64,000 nt of DNA from positions 2,331,001 to 2,395,000 of the forward strand of contig NZ_CP019331.1 of NCBI RefSeq assembly GCF_002163835.1, in the 5' to 3' direction. Position 1 is the stretch's first letter, and every line of letters starts with the position of its first letter. A program made the translations under genes and the position numbers. The notes under the pieces were generated by a model, which ran no database searches, was not told the origin of the DNA, and saw nothing but the letters and a program-made list of their open reading frames with translations. The stretch comes from Polaribacter sp. SA4-10. Its GTDB lineage: Bacteria > Bacteroidota > Bacteroidia > Flavobacteriales > Flavobacteriaceae. Shown piece by piece: positions 33,252 through 42,328 of this stretch.

Positions 33252-33272
33252 TTTTTAATCAACATACGCTTA
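33252..33272 (-). repeat. 21-bp exact duplicate of the mutS 3' end
   Basis: The 21-mer at 33252-33272 is identical to 34211-34231, which encodes the last residues of MutS (KRMLIK). The copies lie 959 bp apart in the same orientation, with the IS remnant and a SPOUT methyltransferase gene between them. Confidence 0.8.
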
Positions 33273-33485
33273 TTTTTTATCAAAGCATTAAAATTGTTTC
33301 TTAAATTTATTTTTTCCTTCACGGGAAAAAGTGAGGTTTTTAAAGGTTTTCTGTTAGAAGAAAATTTAAGTGTTTTCAAGGATTGACAACGGTACTTTTT
33401 CTCGCTATCTTTGGATTATAAGTATCCTTTAAAATAAACGGATAAAACAACTATTTGTTTTTATATATACCGATGTGCTTCATAC

Positions 33486-33656
33486 TGCCCCGTCCAGAAT
33501 AATGGCTACATAATTTTAAATATTATGTACACAAATGACAAAGTAATTAGACGTTACAGTGAACCTTTTAAATTAAAAATTTTAACCGAACTTAGTACTG
33601 AAAAATACACCAAGAGTGAACTTTATAAACTCTATTCTATTGCATCTATCTTTTAG
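33486..33656 (+). mobile_element. IS3-family remnant: left end and transposase OrfA N-terminus
   Basis: ATG 33525 opens a 43-residue frame, MYTNDKVIRRYSEPFKLKILTE..., that matches the start of IS3-type OrfA proteins (helix-turn-helix transposase of the HTH_Tnp_1 kind). It breaks off in IASIF followed by TAG. The preceding TGCCCCGTCCAGAATAATG resembles a terminal inverted repeat. The remainder of OrfA, all of OrfB and the right end are missing, so it cannot move. Confidence 0.7.
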
Positions 33657-33742
33657 ACTATAAAACACCAAATCGGGTATATTTAAATACAGTTCAAATC
33701 AATTTTAACCCATAGTTGTATTTCAAGACAAGGCACTTTATT

Positions 33743-34207
33743 TTATGAAACCTTAAAATTTAATTTTGCTTGTCTATCATACATAATGATGCTTCCTGCA
33801 ACGGATACGTTTAAACTCAACTCAGATTTAAATTTCACTAAATGATGTGATTTTTCAATTGCTGTATTAGACAATCCATGATCCTCTGCGCCTAATAGAT
33901 AAACACAACGTTTAGGGTGCACGAAAGTTTCTAATTGTGCTGCTTTTTCATCTAATTCTACACCAACTAACATCGCTCCTTTAGGAAGATTGTTAAAGAA
34001 ATCGTTAAAAGTATCGTAATGAAAATAAGGCATTGCACCAATAGCTTTGTGAGTATCGCAAGCTTGTTTTGCATAGCGATTGCCAATGGTAAAAATAAAA
34101 CTAGCGCCCATATTTTGTGCAGAACGCCATAATACACCTAAATTTTCAGGTGTTTTTCCATTCTGAATTCCAATTCCGAAAAAACCTTGTTCTAAATTGT
34201 TTACCAT
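33743..34207 (-). CDS. TrmH/SpoU-family RNA methyltransferase
   Basis: The protein has 154 residues, a bare SPOUT domain. Conserved blocks: NGKTPENLGVLWRSAQNMGASFI (motif 1 region with NxG), YLLGAEDHGLS (motif 2) and LNVSVAGSIIMYDR (motif 3, SAM knot). The target RNA is unknown; small SPOUT proteins of this type modify tRNA or rRNA 2'-O positions. Its ATG overlaps the mutS stop by one base, so it is translated in the mutS operon. Confidence 0.9.
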   Translation of the reverse strand: MVNNLEQGFFGIGIQNGKTPENLGVLWRSAQNMGASFIFTIGNRYAKQACDTHKAIGAMPYFHYDTFNDFFNNLPKGAMLVGVELDEKAAQLETFVHPKRCVYLLGAEDHGLSNTAIEKSHHLVKFKSELSLNVSVAGSIIMYDRQAKLNFKVS

Positions 34208-36816
34208 TAATTTTTAATCAACATACGCTTAATTTCATTCAATTTCATTAATGCCTCAATTGGTGTTAATGTATCAATATTGGTAGCAAGAATTTCTTCT
34301 TTAATGTTTTCTAGTAAGGGATCGTCTAATTGAAAAAAGCTGAGTTGCATTTCTTCATGTTGCGTTTGTTTTAAAACGTCTTTAACTTCTGCACTTTTAT
34401 TGTTTTTTTCTAATTTCGCTAATATTTTATTAGCTCTATGAATCACCATATTTGGCATTCCAGCAAGTTTTGCTACATGAATTCCAAAACTATGATTAGA
34501 ACCTCCAGAAACCAATTTACGTAAGAAAATAATAGTGTCTTTTAACTCTTTTACAGACACATTAAAGTTTTTAATACGCTCAAAAGTAGCGGTCATTTCA
34601 TTCAATTCATGATAATGCGTTGCAAACAATGTTTTTGCTTTAGAAGGATGTTCATGTAAGAACTCAGAAATAGCCCAAGCAATAGAAATTCCGTCATAAG
34701 TAGAAGTTCCACGACCAATTTCATCTAATAAAACTAAACTACGCTCAGAAAGGTTATTTAGAATAGAGGCGGTTTCATTCATTTCTACCATAAAAGTAGA
34801 TTCGCCCATAGAAATATTATCACTTGCGCCAACACGCGTAAAAATCTTATCTACAATACCAATTTTTGCATTTTGAGCAGGCACATAACTTCCCATTTGT
34901 GCTAATAAAACAATCAATGCTGTTTGTCTTAAAATTGCGGATTTACCAGACATATTTGGTCCAGTAATCATAATTATTTGTTGCTGATTTCTGTTTAAAA
35001 CAACATCATTTGCAATATAAGTTTGATCTATTGGCAACTGTTTTTCAATAACAGGATGTCTTCCGTTTTTAATATCTAAATCGGTACTTTCATCCATAAT
35101 CGGACGTACATAGTTGTTATCAATCGCTAAAACAGAAAAAGACAATAAACAGTCAATTTTTGCAATAATTTGCGCATTTTCTTGCACAATTTGTACATAT
35201 TGAATGATATATTGTAATAATTTAGAAAATATTTCTTGTTCTAGTTTTGCTATTTTCTCTTCAGCACCTAAAATCTTTGTTTCGTATTCTTTAAGTTCTT
35301 CCGTAATATAACGCTCTGCATTTACCAACGTTTGTTTACGAATCCATTCTCCAGGAACTTTGTCTTTGTGAGAGTTTCTAACTTCAATATAATACCCAAA
35401 AACGTTGTTGAACGAAATCTTTAAACTTGTAATTCCTGTTCTTTCAATTTCACGCTTTAGCATGTTATCTAAGTACTCTTTTCCAGAGTTAGAAATTGTA
35501 CGTAAATCGTCTAATTCTTGATGAACGCCAGTAGCAATTGCATTTCCTTTATTAATGTTTACAGGCGCATCATTAAACAGGGTTTCATTAATTTTTTTAA
35601 TTAATTCGTTGCAATTATGCAATTGATTTCCTAATCCCTTAACAGTAGCGTTTTTGCTACTTTCTGCGGATGATTTTATCGGTAAAATCGCCTTTAAAGA
35701 GTCTTTTAATAAGACAATTTCTCTTGGTGAAGCTTTACCGGTTGCTACTTTAGAAATCAATCTTTCTAAATCGGATATTTGTTTTAATTGATAGGTTACC
35801 GTCTGAGAAAAATCATCAGAATCTATAAAAAACTTTACCAATTCATGACGATTTTTAATCTCGTCAATATTTTTTAAAGGAAGCGCCAACCAACGTTTTA
35901 ATAAACGTCCACCCATTGGCGAAATAGTTTTATCAATTACATCTAACAGCGTAACTGCATTAATAGAATTCGGATTGTAAAGCTCTAAATTCCGAACCGT
36001 AAAACGATCCATCCAAACATAATTATCTTCAGCAATTCTGCTAATAGATTGTATGTGTTTTAGCTGATTGTGTTGCGTTTCAGACAAATAATACATCACA
36101 GCACCAGCGGCTATAATTCCGTGTTTTAAATCCTGAATTCCAAAACCTTTTAAACTTTTTACTTCAAAATGATTCTGTAAAGTTTCGTTTGCATATTCCT
36201 TTTGAAAAATCCAATCGTCTAAATAAAAGGTGTAATATCGGTTTTCAAATAATTCTAAAAATTGTTGTTTGTGTTGTTTTTGGACTAAAACTTCACTCGG
36301 ACTAAAGTTTTGCAACAGTTTATCTATGTATTCTGCATTTCCTTGCGCCACCAAATATTCTCCTGTAGAAACATCAAGAAATGAAATTCCGAGTTGATTT
36401 TTATCAAAATGAACAGCAGCTAAAAAATTATTGGTTTTGGTTTGTAAAACTTCGTCATTTAATGAAACCCCAGGAGTTACTAATTCTGTAACACCACGTT
36501 TTACAATGGTTTTTGTCATTTTTGGATCTTCCAATTGATCGCAAATAGCAACACGCATTCCGGCTTTTACTAACTTAGGTAAATAGGTGTTTAAAGAATG
36601 ATATGGAAAACCAGCTAAAGCTGTTTCTGTTTCACTTCCTGCTCCACGTTTTGTGAGTGTAATTCCTAAAACTCCAGCCGCTTTTTTAGCATCTTCACCA
36701 AAGGTTTCATAGAAATCTCCAACACGAAAAAGTAACATTGCATCAGGATATCTCACCTTAATTGCATTGTATTGTTTCATTAACGGAGTTACCTTTTTAG
36801 CGGTTGATTTTGCCAA
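34207..36816 (-). CDS. mutS: DNA mismatch repair protein MutS
   Basis: The protein has 869 residues, full length. The mismatch-reading motif appears as FRVGDFYETFGEDAKKA (Phe-x-Glu element, residues ~30-46). The ATPase has Walker A GPNMSGKSAIL, Walker B LVLLDEIGRGTSTYDG and ATHYHEL. The domain order MutS I-V is complete. It recognises mispairs and recruits MutL. Its last bases are copied at 33252-33272. Confidence 0.98.
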   Translation of the reverse strand: MAKSTAKKVTPLMKQYNAIKVRYPDAMLLFRVGDFYETFGEDAKKAAGVLGITLTKRGAGSETETALAGFPYHSLNTYLPKLVKAGMRVAICDQLEDPKMTKTIVKRGVTELVTPGVSLNDEVLQTKTNNFLAAVHFDKNQLGISFLDVSTGEYLVAQGNAEYIDKLLQNFSPSEVLVQKQHKQQFLELFENRYYTFYLDDWIFQKEYANETLQNHFEVKSLKGFGIQDLKHGIIAAGAVMYYLSETQHNQLKHIQSISRIAEDNYVWMDRFTVRNLELYNPNSINAVTLLDVIDKTISPMGGRLLKRWLALPLKNIDEIKNRHELVKFFIDSDDFSQTVTYQLKQISDLERLISKVATGKASPREIVLLKDSLKAILPIKSSAESSKNATVKGLGNQLHNCNELIKKINETLFNDAPVNINKGNAIATGVHQELDDLRTISNSGKEYLDNMLKREIERTGITSLKISFNNVFGYYIEVRNSHKDKVPGEWIRKQTLVNAERYITEELKEYETKILGAEEKIAKLEQEIFSKLLQYIIQYVQIVQENAQIIAKIDCLLSFSVLAIDNNYVRPIMDESTDLDIKNGRHPVIEKQLPIDQTYIANDVVLNRNQQQIIMITGPNMSGKSAILRQTALIVLLAQMGSYVPAQNAKIGIVDKIFTRVGASDNISMGESTFMVEMNETASILNNLSERSLVLLDEIGRGTSTYDGISIAWAISEFLHEHPSKAKTLFATHYHELNEMTATFERIKNFNVSVKELKDTIIFLRKLVSGGSNHSFGIHVAKLAGMPNMVIHRANKILAKLEKNNKSAEVKDVLKQTQHEEMQLSFFQLDDPLLENIKEEILATNIDTLTPIEALMKLNEIKRMLIKN

Positions 36817-36928
36817 GTTTTTGAAAATTTTCAGTTAGTTTTGCGAAGTTACAAAAAGTAGGCAGTATTCAGTATTCAGGAAACCAGTTTTTTACTGTTG
36901 ACTGTTACTGCCAATTGAAAACTGAATT

Positions 36929-37462
36929 ATGAGGAAATTAAAGAATAACGAGTTAGGAAGAATTACAGTTGATGAATTTAAAACTACAAAAAAAACACCT
37001 TTAATTGTAGTTTTAGACAATATTAGAAGTTTAAATAATATTGGTTCTGTTTTTAGAACTTCTGATGCTTTTTTGATTGAAAAAATTTACCTCTGCGGAA
37101 TTACGGCAACACCACCAAATAAAGACATTCATAAAACTGCCTTAGGAGCAACAGAATCTGTAGCTTGGGAATATGTTGAAGATACATTTACTTTAGTTGA
37201 AAAATTAAAGAAAGAAAAAGTGAAAGTATTGGCTATTGAACAAGCAGAAAACAGCACAAAATTGAATAACTTTTATCCTAAGAAAGATGAAAAATATGCA
37301 ATTGTTATGGGTAATGAGGTAAAAGGTGTGCAGCAAGAAGTTGTAAATGCGTCTGACTTGTGTATTGAAATACCACAATTAGGTACAAAACACTCTTTAA
37401 ATATTTCTGTTACAACAGGGGTTGTTTTGTGGGATTTATTTCAGAAAATGAATATATTATAG
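36929..37462 (+). CDS. TrmH-family RNA 2'-O-methyltransferase
   Basis: The protein has 177 residues. SPOUT motifs: VLDNIRSLNNIGSVFRTSDAF (motif 1), YAIVMGNEVKGVQQEV (motif 2) and IPQLGTKHSLNISVTTGVVLWDL (motif 3). It probably methylates a tRNA or rRNA ribose; the substrate cannot be read from the sequence. It is the second SPOUT gene near mutS, on the opposite strand, with 112 bp of divergent promoter space. Confidence 0.92.
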   Translation: MRKLKNNELGRITVDEFKTTKKTPLIVVLDNIRSLNNIGSVFRTSDAFLIEKIYLCGITATPPNKDIHKTALGATESVAWEYVEDTFTLVEKLKKEKVKVLAIEQAENSTKLNNFYPKKDEKYAIVMGNEVKGVQQEVVNASDLCIEIPQLGTKHSLNISVTTGVVLWDLFQKMNIL

Positions 37463-37513
37463 TTTTAATTCTAAAACTCTATTTTAAGATATTAAACAAA
37501 AAAATAGTTAGGA

Positions 37514-37612
37514 ATGAATTTACAAGAATTATTAATAAACTTAAACCCTGAAGTAGACCATCCAAAAATAGAAATAGGCGGTGTAGGAAGTTGACATGAA
37601 GGTAAAGATTAA
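37514..37612 (+). pseudogene. Possible fragment of a lost gene (interrupted mini-ORF)
   Basis: ATG 37514 opens MNLQELLINLNPEVDHPKIE...GGVGS, then TGA, then HEGKD and TAA. The TGA sits where TGG (Trp) would make a continuous reading. I recognise no family. It could be a gene stump or chance; it begins just after the methyltransferase gene. Confidence 0.2.
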
Positions 37613-37662
37613 ATCTAATACTTAAAATTAAAAAATACGCAGAATTAGGGTGTTTTTATTTA

Positions 37663-39012
37663 TTAGATACCTAAAATAAGTTTTGCAATCATAAAGTAAA
37701 TTAAGATTCCAAAAATATCATTACTTGTCGTTATAAAAGGGCCTGTTGCTATTGCAGGGTCTATCCCTCTTTTATTTAAAAATAAAGGAACAAAAGTACC
37801 TATTAAACCCGCCACAATAATTACGATAACAAGTGATGTAGAAATTGCTAAAGCAGTATTTATTTTTCCTTCATAAATCCAAACAAAAACAAATAGAAAC
37901 AAAGCCAATATAGCTCCGTTTAAAGCTGCTAAAAGCATTTCTTTTAGTAAACGGCTATTTATACTTCCTTTTACATCATCGTTTGCTAAACCTTGTACAA
38001 TAATTGCAGAAGACTGTACACCAACATTTCCTGCCATTGCAGCAATTAAAGGAGTAAAAAAGAATAATATTGCATTTTCTGAAAACGTGTTTTCAAATAA
38101 ACCCATAATTAAAAAAGCGCCAATACCACCAATTAAACCTAAAAATAACCAAGGCAACCGCGCTCTCGTTAATTCTAAAATACTGTCTTCTGAATCTACA
38201 TCTTGTGTTAAACCAGCAGCCATTTGATAATCTCTTTCTGCTTCTTCTTTTAAAAGGTCTACAATATCATCAATAGTAATTCTTCCTAACAAAACATTGT
38301 TATCATCTACAACAGGAATTGCTTCTAAATCGTATTTTGCCATAATTTTGGCAACCGCTTCATCATCTTCATTTACGTTTACAGAATCTACTTGATCTAT
38401 ATATATCTCAGAAATTTTCTGTTCATTTTTAGCGATAATTAAATCTTTTAAAGAAAGTCTACCAATTAGTTTTTCTTGTTTGTCTACAACATAAATAGAA
38501 TGAACTCTTGTAACTTCTTTTGCCTGCCCTCTAATTCTTCTTAAACAACCAGCAACGGTCCATGTTTCATAAACCTTTACTAATTCTTTTGCCATTAAAG
38601 AACCCGCAGTTTCATCTTCATAAGAAAGTAATTCCTTAATATCTGCTGCATGGTCATCATCTTCTAATGCAGAAATAACACGTTTTTGTCTTTCTTCAGA
38701 AAGTTCTCCAATAATATCAGCAGCATCATCAGTATCCATTTCTCCAACCTCGTCTGCAATTTCTTTTGCAGAAAGATTTTCTAGAATTTTTTCACGAACA
38801 TCTTCGTCTAATTCAGTTAATATTTCAGAAGTTTTTTCACTATCTAAAAGTTTGATAATGTAAACAGATTCTTCAAAATTAATTTCCTCTATAACTTCAG
38901 CAATATCTGCATGATGTTCTTCATTTAAAAGAAGAAGAATGGCTTTGTCATCCTGATTTTCAATCAGAAACTTGACTTGATTTATAAGGTCTTCGTTAAT
39001 TTCAAATGCCAT
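37663..39012 (-). CDS. mgtE: Magnesium transporter MgtE
   Basis: The protein has 449 residues from [12 protein letters not shown]; upstream codons to 39039 lie in rsmA and are not family-like. It has a cytoplasmic N domain (~1-125, with [12 protein letters not shown]), a CBS-domain pair (~135-255) that senses Mg2+, and five membrane spans (~285-449) with [16 protein letters not shown] in the pore region. It is a Mg2+ channel of the inner membrane. The start overlaps the rsmA stop by 11 bp, so translation is coupled. Confidence 0.96.
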   Translation of the reverse strand: MAFEINEDLINQVKFLIENQDDKAILLLLNEEHHADIAEVIEEINFEESVYIIKLLDSEKTSEILTELDEDVREKILENLSAKEIADEVGEMDTDDAADIIGELSEERQKRVISALEDDDHAADIKELLSYEDETAGSLMAKELVKVYETWTVAGCLRRIRGQAKEVTRVHSIYVVDKQEKLIGRLSLKDLIIAKNEQKISEIYIDQVDSVNVNEDDEAVAKIMAKYDLEAIPVVDDNNVLLGRITIDDIVDLLKEEAERDYQMAAGLTQDVDSEDSILELTRARLPWLFLGLIGGIGAFLIMGLFENTFSENAILFFFTPLIAAMAGNVGVQSSAIIVQGLANDDVKGSINSRLLKEMLLAALNGAILALFLFVFVWIYEGKINTALAISTSLVIVIIVAGLIGTFVPLFLNKRGIDPAIATGPFITTSNDIFGILIYFMIAKLILGI

Positions 39013-39805
39013 TGTTTGAGATTTTTTCTGTGAGTTCAAAAAACTGATTAACAGATAATTGTTCTGGACGTTTTGTAAAGAAAGGGTCTTCTTTTAAAGT
39101 ATCTGAAAGATTGAACACTTTTAAACTAGAACGCAGCATTTTTCTTCGTTGATTAAAGGCTGTTTTTACAACTCTAAAAAATAATTTTTCATCAACAGGA
39201 AGCATAAAGTTTTCTTTTCTTGTTAACCTTATTACTCCAGAATCTACTCTTGGAGGCGGATTAAAAACGGTTGGCGGAACTGTAAATAAGTATTCTACAT
39301 CAAAGAAAGCTTGTGTTAAAACAGAAAGAATTCCATAGACTTTACTTCCTTCTTTTTCTGCTATTCTCAAAGCAACTTCTTTTTGAAACATTCCTGCAAA
39401 CTCAGGCACATACGCCCTATGCTCTATTGCTTTAAAAACGATTTGGGTAGAAATATTGTAAGGAAAATTACCAATAATTGCTACCTGTTTTTTGTTGAAA
39501 AAATCGGTAAGATTTTGTTTTAGAAAATCACCTTCAATAATTTCAAATTTATCTTTTGAGGTGTCTAATTTAAGATGCTCTAACGGAAAAGTTTCATGCA
39601 GGTATGCAACAGAATCTCTATCTAATTCCATTACCGTTATTTTTGGTTTTTTCTCTAACAGATATTTTGTTAAAACCCCCATTCCTGGGCCAATTTCTAA
39701 AACGTTATCATAATTGGTTCCAATTAATGCATCTGCAATATTTTTTGCGATTGTTTCATCAGTTAAAAAATGTTGACCAAGATGTTTTTTTGCTTTAACA
39801 CTCAT
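39002..39805 (-). CDS. rsmA: 16S rRNA (A1518/A1519-N6)-dimethyltransferase
   Basis: The protein has 267 residues. It dimethylates two adjacent adenines near the 3' end of 16S rRNA. Motifs: [32 protein letters not shown] (SAM site), EGDFL and [14 protein letters not shown] (the N-x-P-Y type catalytic motif). The C-terminal helical domain starts near residue 190. It is third of four genes read leftward: TPR, DUF4286, rsmA, mgtE. Confidence 0.97.
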   Translation of the reverse strand: MSVKAKKHLGQHFLTDETIAKNIADALIGTNYDNVLEIGPGMGVLTKYLLEKKPKITVMELDRDSVAYLHETFPLEHLKLDTSKDKFEIIEGDFLKQNLTDFFNKKQVAIIGNFPYNISTQIVFKAIEHRAYVPEFAGMFQKEVALRIAEKEGSKVYGILSVLTQAFFDVEYLFTVPPTVFNPPPRVDSGVIRLTRKENFMLPVDEKLFFRVVKTAFNQRRKMLRSSLKVFNLSDTLKEDPFFTKRPEQLSVNQFFELTEKISNNGI

Positions 39806-39808
39806 AAT

Positions 39809-40138
39809 TTAATTACTTGTAACCGTTGGAAAAAATTCATTAATAACTTTTAATTCTGTTCTAAAAGTCATCATTTTATCAGCAAATTTCTTAAAAGCTT
39901 CCCCTTTTAATTTATCTGCATCAAATTTATAATAATCATCTAAATCTTCTCTAGAATTAGTGGTGTATTGAACAGAATAGGTTTTTCCACCCATTTCTTC
40001 TTCAACCAAAACCTCTGTTAGTTTTGCAGATGTAAATCTACCTGTATTTAATACTTCTAAAATATGAATTTCCATCCAAGTTAACCATTCTTCATGAACA
40101 GTTTCGTCTATATTTATAGTTACATTGTATATATACAT
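39809..40138 (-). CDS. DUF4286-family protein
   Basis: The protein has 109 residues, soluble, of an unnamed ferredoxin-like fold type. Conserved features are MYIYNVTINIDETVHEEWLTWM, then YSVQYTTNSREDLDDYYK. It starts 21 bp after the TPR gene stop and ends 3 bp before rsmA, so it belongs to this operon. Function unknown; position next to rsmA is typical in Flavobacteriaceae. Confidence 0.85.
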   Translation of the reverse strand: MYIYNVTINIDETVHEEWLTWMEIHILEVLNTGRFTSAKLTEVLVEEEMGGKTYSVQYTTNSREDLDDYYKFDADKLKGEAFKKFADKMMTFRTELKVINEFFPTVTSN

Positions 40139-40159
40139 TAAATCACTGTTTTATATGGA

Positions 40160-41965
40160 TTAATTAATAGCGTCTCCTCTTAATTTTCTGTATTTTTTTC
40201 TAGCATCTACTAGGTAAATACTAGAAGAATGTTCAAAAATAATCTTTTGATAATATTCTGATGCTTTTTCAGGACTATTTAATTTGTTATTGTACACTTC
40301 TGCCATTTCATAGAAAACGTCATCAGTTAAAAAACCTTGCTCATCTGTTGCTATTATTTTTTCTAAATTTAGAATTGCATCCTCATATTTCTCTTGTTTT
40401 ATCTGAAGTTTCGCCATTTTAAACAAGACATTATTTGTAATTGGTAAAAAGCCACCGTTTAAGGTTTTTAGACTTTCATTATTTAAAATGGATGTTAAAA
40501 CAGTTATTGCTTCTTCATTTTTATTCTGAAAAGCCAACAGGTCTGCTTTTGCATATTCGGTTAATCCTGAAGGAATTGAGTCTACAGGTTCATTGTCTGA
40601 AATTATTAAAAACAAATCTAAAGCATCATTTGCAATCAATTGTGTGGTAGCACCTTTTAATACTTTTAACTGTGCTTTTGCCCAAGGAAAATCACCTTTA
40701 AAGTAACTTGTTTGAGCAACCTTAAAACGAGCTTGTTGTGCTAATTCGTTGTTTTTTAATTGTGTTTGAATCTGTGAAAAATAGATTAATGCTTTATTAA
40801 ATTTTCCAGTAAACACTAAAACATCACCTAATTTTAACTTAATTCTTGCTTTATCAAATTTAGAGTTCGAAAAACTGAGTGCTTCTTTTAAAACTTCTTT
40901 TGCTTCTTCTGGTTCATTTTTCTGAAAAGTTAAAAAATCAGCATATGCAACTTGTAATTTAATTGTAGACGTATTTTTTCCAAATTGTGTAAATAAAGAT
41001 TGGAAAATAGTTTTTGCTTCTGGGTTTTTTATAGCGACAGCAATTTTTGCGATATATAAATTGGCATTAATTTTTTCTGCTTTTAAAATTGATTTTTCTC
41101 TGATGAAATTAAAACATTGTTCAGCAGTTTCATACTCTTTATTATCAAAAGCAATTTCACCTAAAGTAAATACCGCAGACAAATCTGTAGGATTTCTGTG
41201 AAACAACGCTTTTTCTTGAATTAACGCTTTTCCATAGTCTTTCTGCTGTGTAAACAACCAACTTAATAAAACATTCCAAACATCTTTTGGTTTGCTTACA
41301 GACTTTCTTAAAAGCGTTTTTCTGAATAAAATATTCTTTTCATTTTCAGCATCTTCTGTTATATATTTACTGGTATATCTTTGAACTAAGTTAAAATAAT
41401 TCTCATTTTTATCAACCAGATTTATATAGGCTTTAAACATTTTTTTAAAGTCTCCTTTTTCGCCATAAATCTGTGCAATTTGAAAACTATAATTCGCGTT
41501 TTCATTTTTCATCATTGCTTTTTCGTAAGCTAAAATGGCATTATCTAGTAAGTTATAATCTTTAAAAAGACGACCAATAATACCACTATAAGCAGCATAT
41601 TTATCTAAAGAGTTTAATGCGAATTCATAATTAATTTTGGCATTTTCTTTTTGCTGTTGAAGTTCATAATTATGTCCTAAATAAACGTATAAATATATTT
41701 GTGAAGCATTTGCTTTTATGCGAGATTTTAGCAAATCTTCAGCTTTTATAAAAGCTGCTGTTTCTTGATAACAAGTAATAAGTCTTCCTAAATAGGTTGT
41801 GTTAAACGGACTTTCATCATACAGCTTTTTAAAAATCTGAGTCGCTTTTTTGTATTCTCCTTCTCTATAATAATTTTCTGCAAGCAAATAATCATTTTGA
41901 AGCTCCTTTTGAGAGAAGCTAAAACTACTGATAAACAATAAAATGAGTAAAAAAAAACGTTTCAT
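40160..41965 (-). CDS. Exported tetratricopeptide-repeat protein
   Basis: The protein has 601 residues. Signal peptide: MKRFFLLILLFISSFSFS. At least ten TPR-like helix pairs follow, e.g. AENYYREGEYKKATQIFKKLY, ALIQEKALFHRNPTDLSAVFTLGEIAFDNKEYETAEQCF and AKLQIKQEKYEDAILNLEKII. It ends with a YQKIIFEHSSSIYLVDARKKYRKLRG module resembling YfiO/CpoB-type repeats, which suggests protein-protein contacts in the periplasm. It heads the leftward group with DUF4286, rsmA and mgtE. Confidence 0.88.
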   Translation of the reverse strand: MKRFFLLILLFISSFSFSQKELQNDYLLAENYYREGEYKKATQIFKKLYDESPFNTTYLGRLITCYQETAAFIKAEDLLKSRIKANASQIYLYVYLGHNYELQQQKENAKINYEFALNSLDKYAAYSGIIGRLFKDYNLLDNAILAYEKAMMKNENANYSFQIAQIYGEKGDFKKMFKAYINLVDKNENYFNLVQRYTSKYITEDAENEKNILFRKTLLRKSVSKPKDVWNVLLSWLFTQQKDYGKALIQEKALFHRNPTDLSAVFTLGEIAFDNKEYETAEQCFNFIREKSILKAEKINANLYIAKIAVAIKNPEAKTIFQSLFTQFGKNTSTIKLQVAYADFLTFQKNEPEEAKEVLKEALSFSNSKFDKARIKLKLGDVLVFTGKFNKALIYFSQIQTQLKNNELAQQARFKVAQTSYFKGDFPWAKAQLKVLKGATTQLIANDALDLFLIISDNEPVDSIPSGLTEYAKADLLAFQNKNEEAITVLTSILNNESLKTLNGGFLPITNNVLFKMAKLQIKQEKYEDAILNLEKIIATDEQGFLTDDVFYEMAEVYNNKLNSPEKASEYYQKIIFEHSSSIYLVDARKKYRKLRGDAIN

Positions 41966-42014
41966 ATAGGTTCAAAGATAATCAACTAAAATGTTAAATA
42001 TTTATTAAACAATC

Positions 42015-42022
42015 TAATTTTG
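42015..42022 (+). promoter_or_regulatory. Candidate -7 box of the 47-residue gene
   Basis: TAATTTTG fits TAnnTTTG and is 68 bp before the small ORF at 42090. No good -33 TTG at the expected distance. Confidence 0.3.
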
Positions 42023-42089
42023 AGCGTTGTGTTGTAACATTTTGGCATAAAACTTGTCTACATAATAAATAACGAACAAATTTTAAACC

Positions 42090-42233
42090 ATGAATACTTT
42101 TACTCAACAATACGAAACAGCAAAACAGAACTCAATAGCGTTTATGAAACAAGGACAAATAACAGCTTATTTTGAAGCTTTGTTAGAAATGAACAAGTAT
42201 AAAAGATTGATGATTGCTGTGATATCAAATTAG
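42090..42233 (+). CDS. Small conserved-looking cytosolic protein (47 residues), unknown
   Basis: ATG 42090 opens MNTFTQQYETAKQNSIAFMKQGQITAYFEALLEMNKYKRLMIAVISN and stops at TAG 42231. It is one amphipathic helical peptide without signal or membrane span. I have seen very similar 45-50-residue hypothetical proteins in Flavobacteriaceae (memory, not searched). The clean frame, good codon use and isolated position between the TPR gene and serS support a real gene. Confidence 0.6.
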   Translation: MNTFTQQYETAKQNSIAFMKQGQITAYFEALLEMNKYKRLMIAVISN

Positions 42234-42328
42234 TACGCTGTTTTTTATAAATAGTCATCAACTAACTGGAAACAGTTTCAAATTATAAACACATATCTAC
42301 ACAAAACAGCTTACTGAATACTGTTTAA

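Larger units (their letters stand above)
33232..33742. other. Degenerate intergenic region with an IS remnant and a mutS-tail copy
   Basis: This 510-bp stretch contains a 21-bp exact copy (33252-33272) of the 3' end of mutS, a truncated IS3-type transposase start (33525-33656) and no complete gene. The rest is AT-rich without recognisable features. Confidence 0.7.

Noticed and set aside
33310..33330. TTCACGGGAA as a fourth parS-like site
   Set aside because: The central CACGTG is not intact and symmetry is poor.
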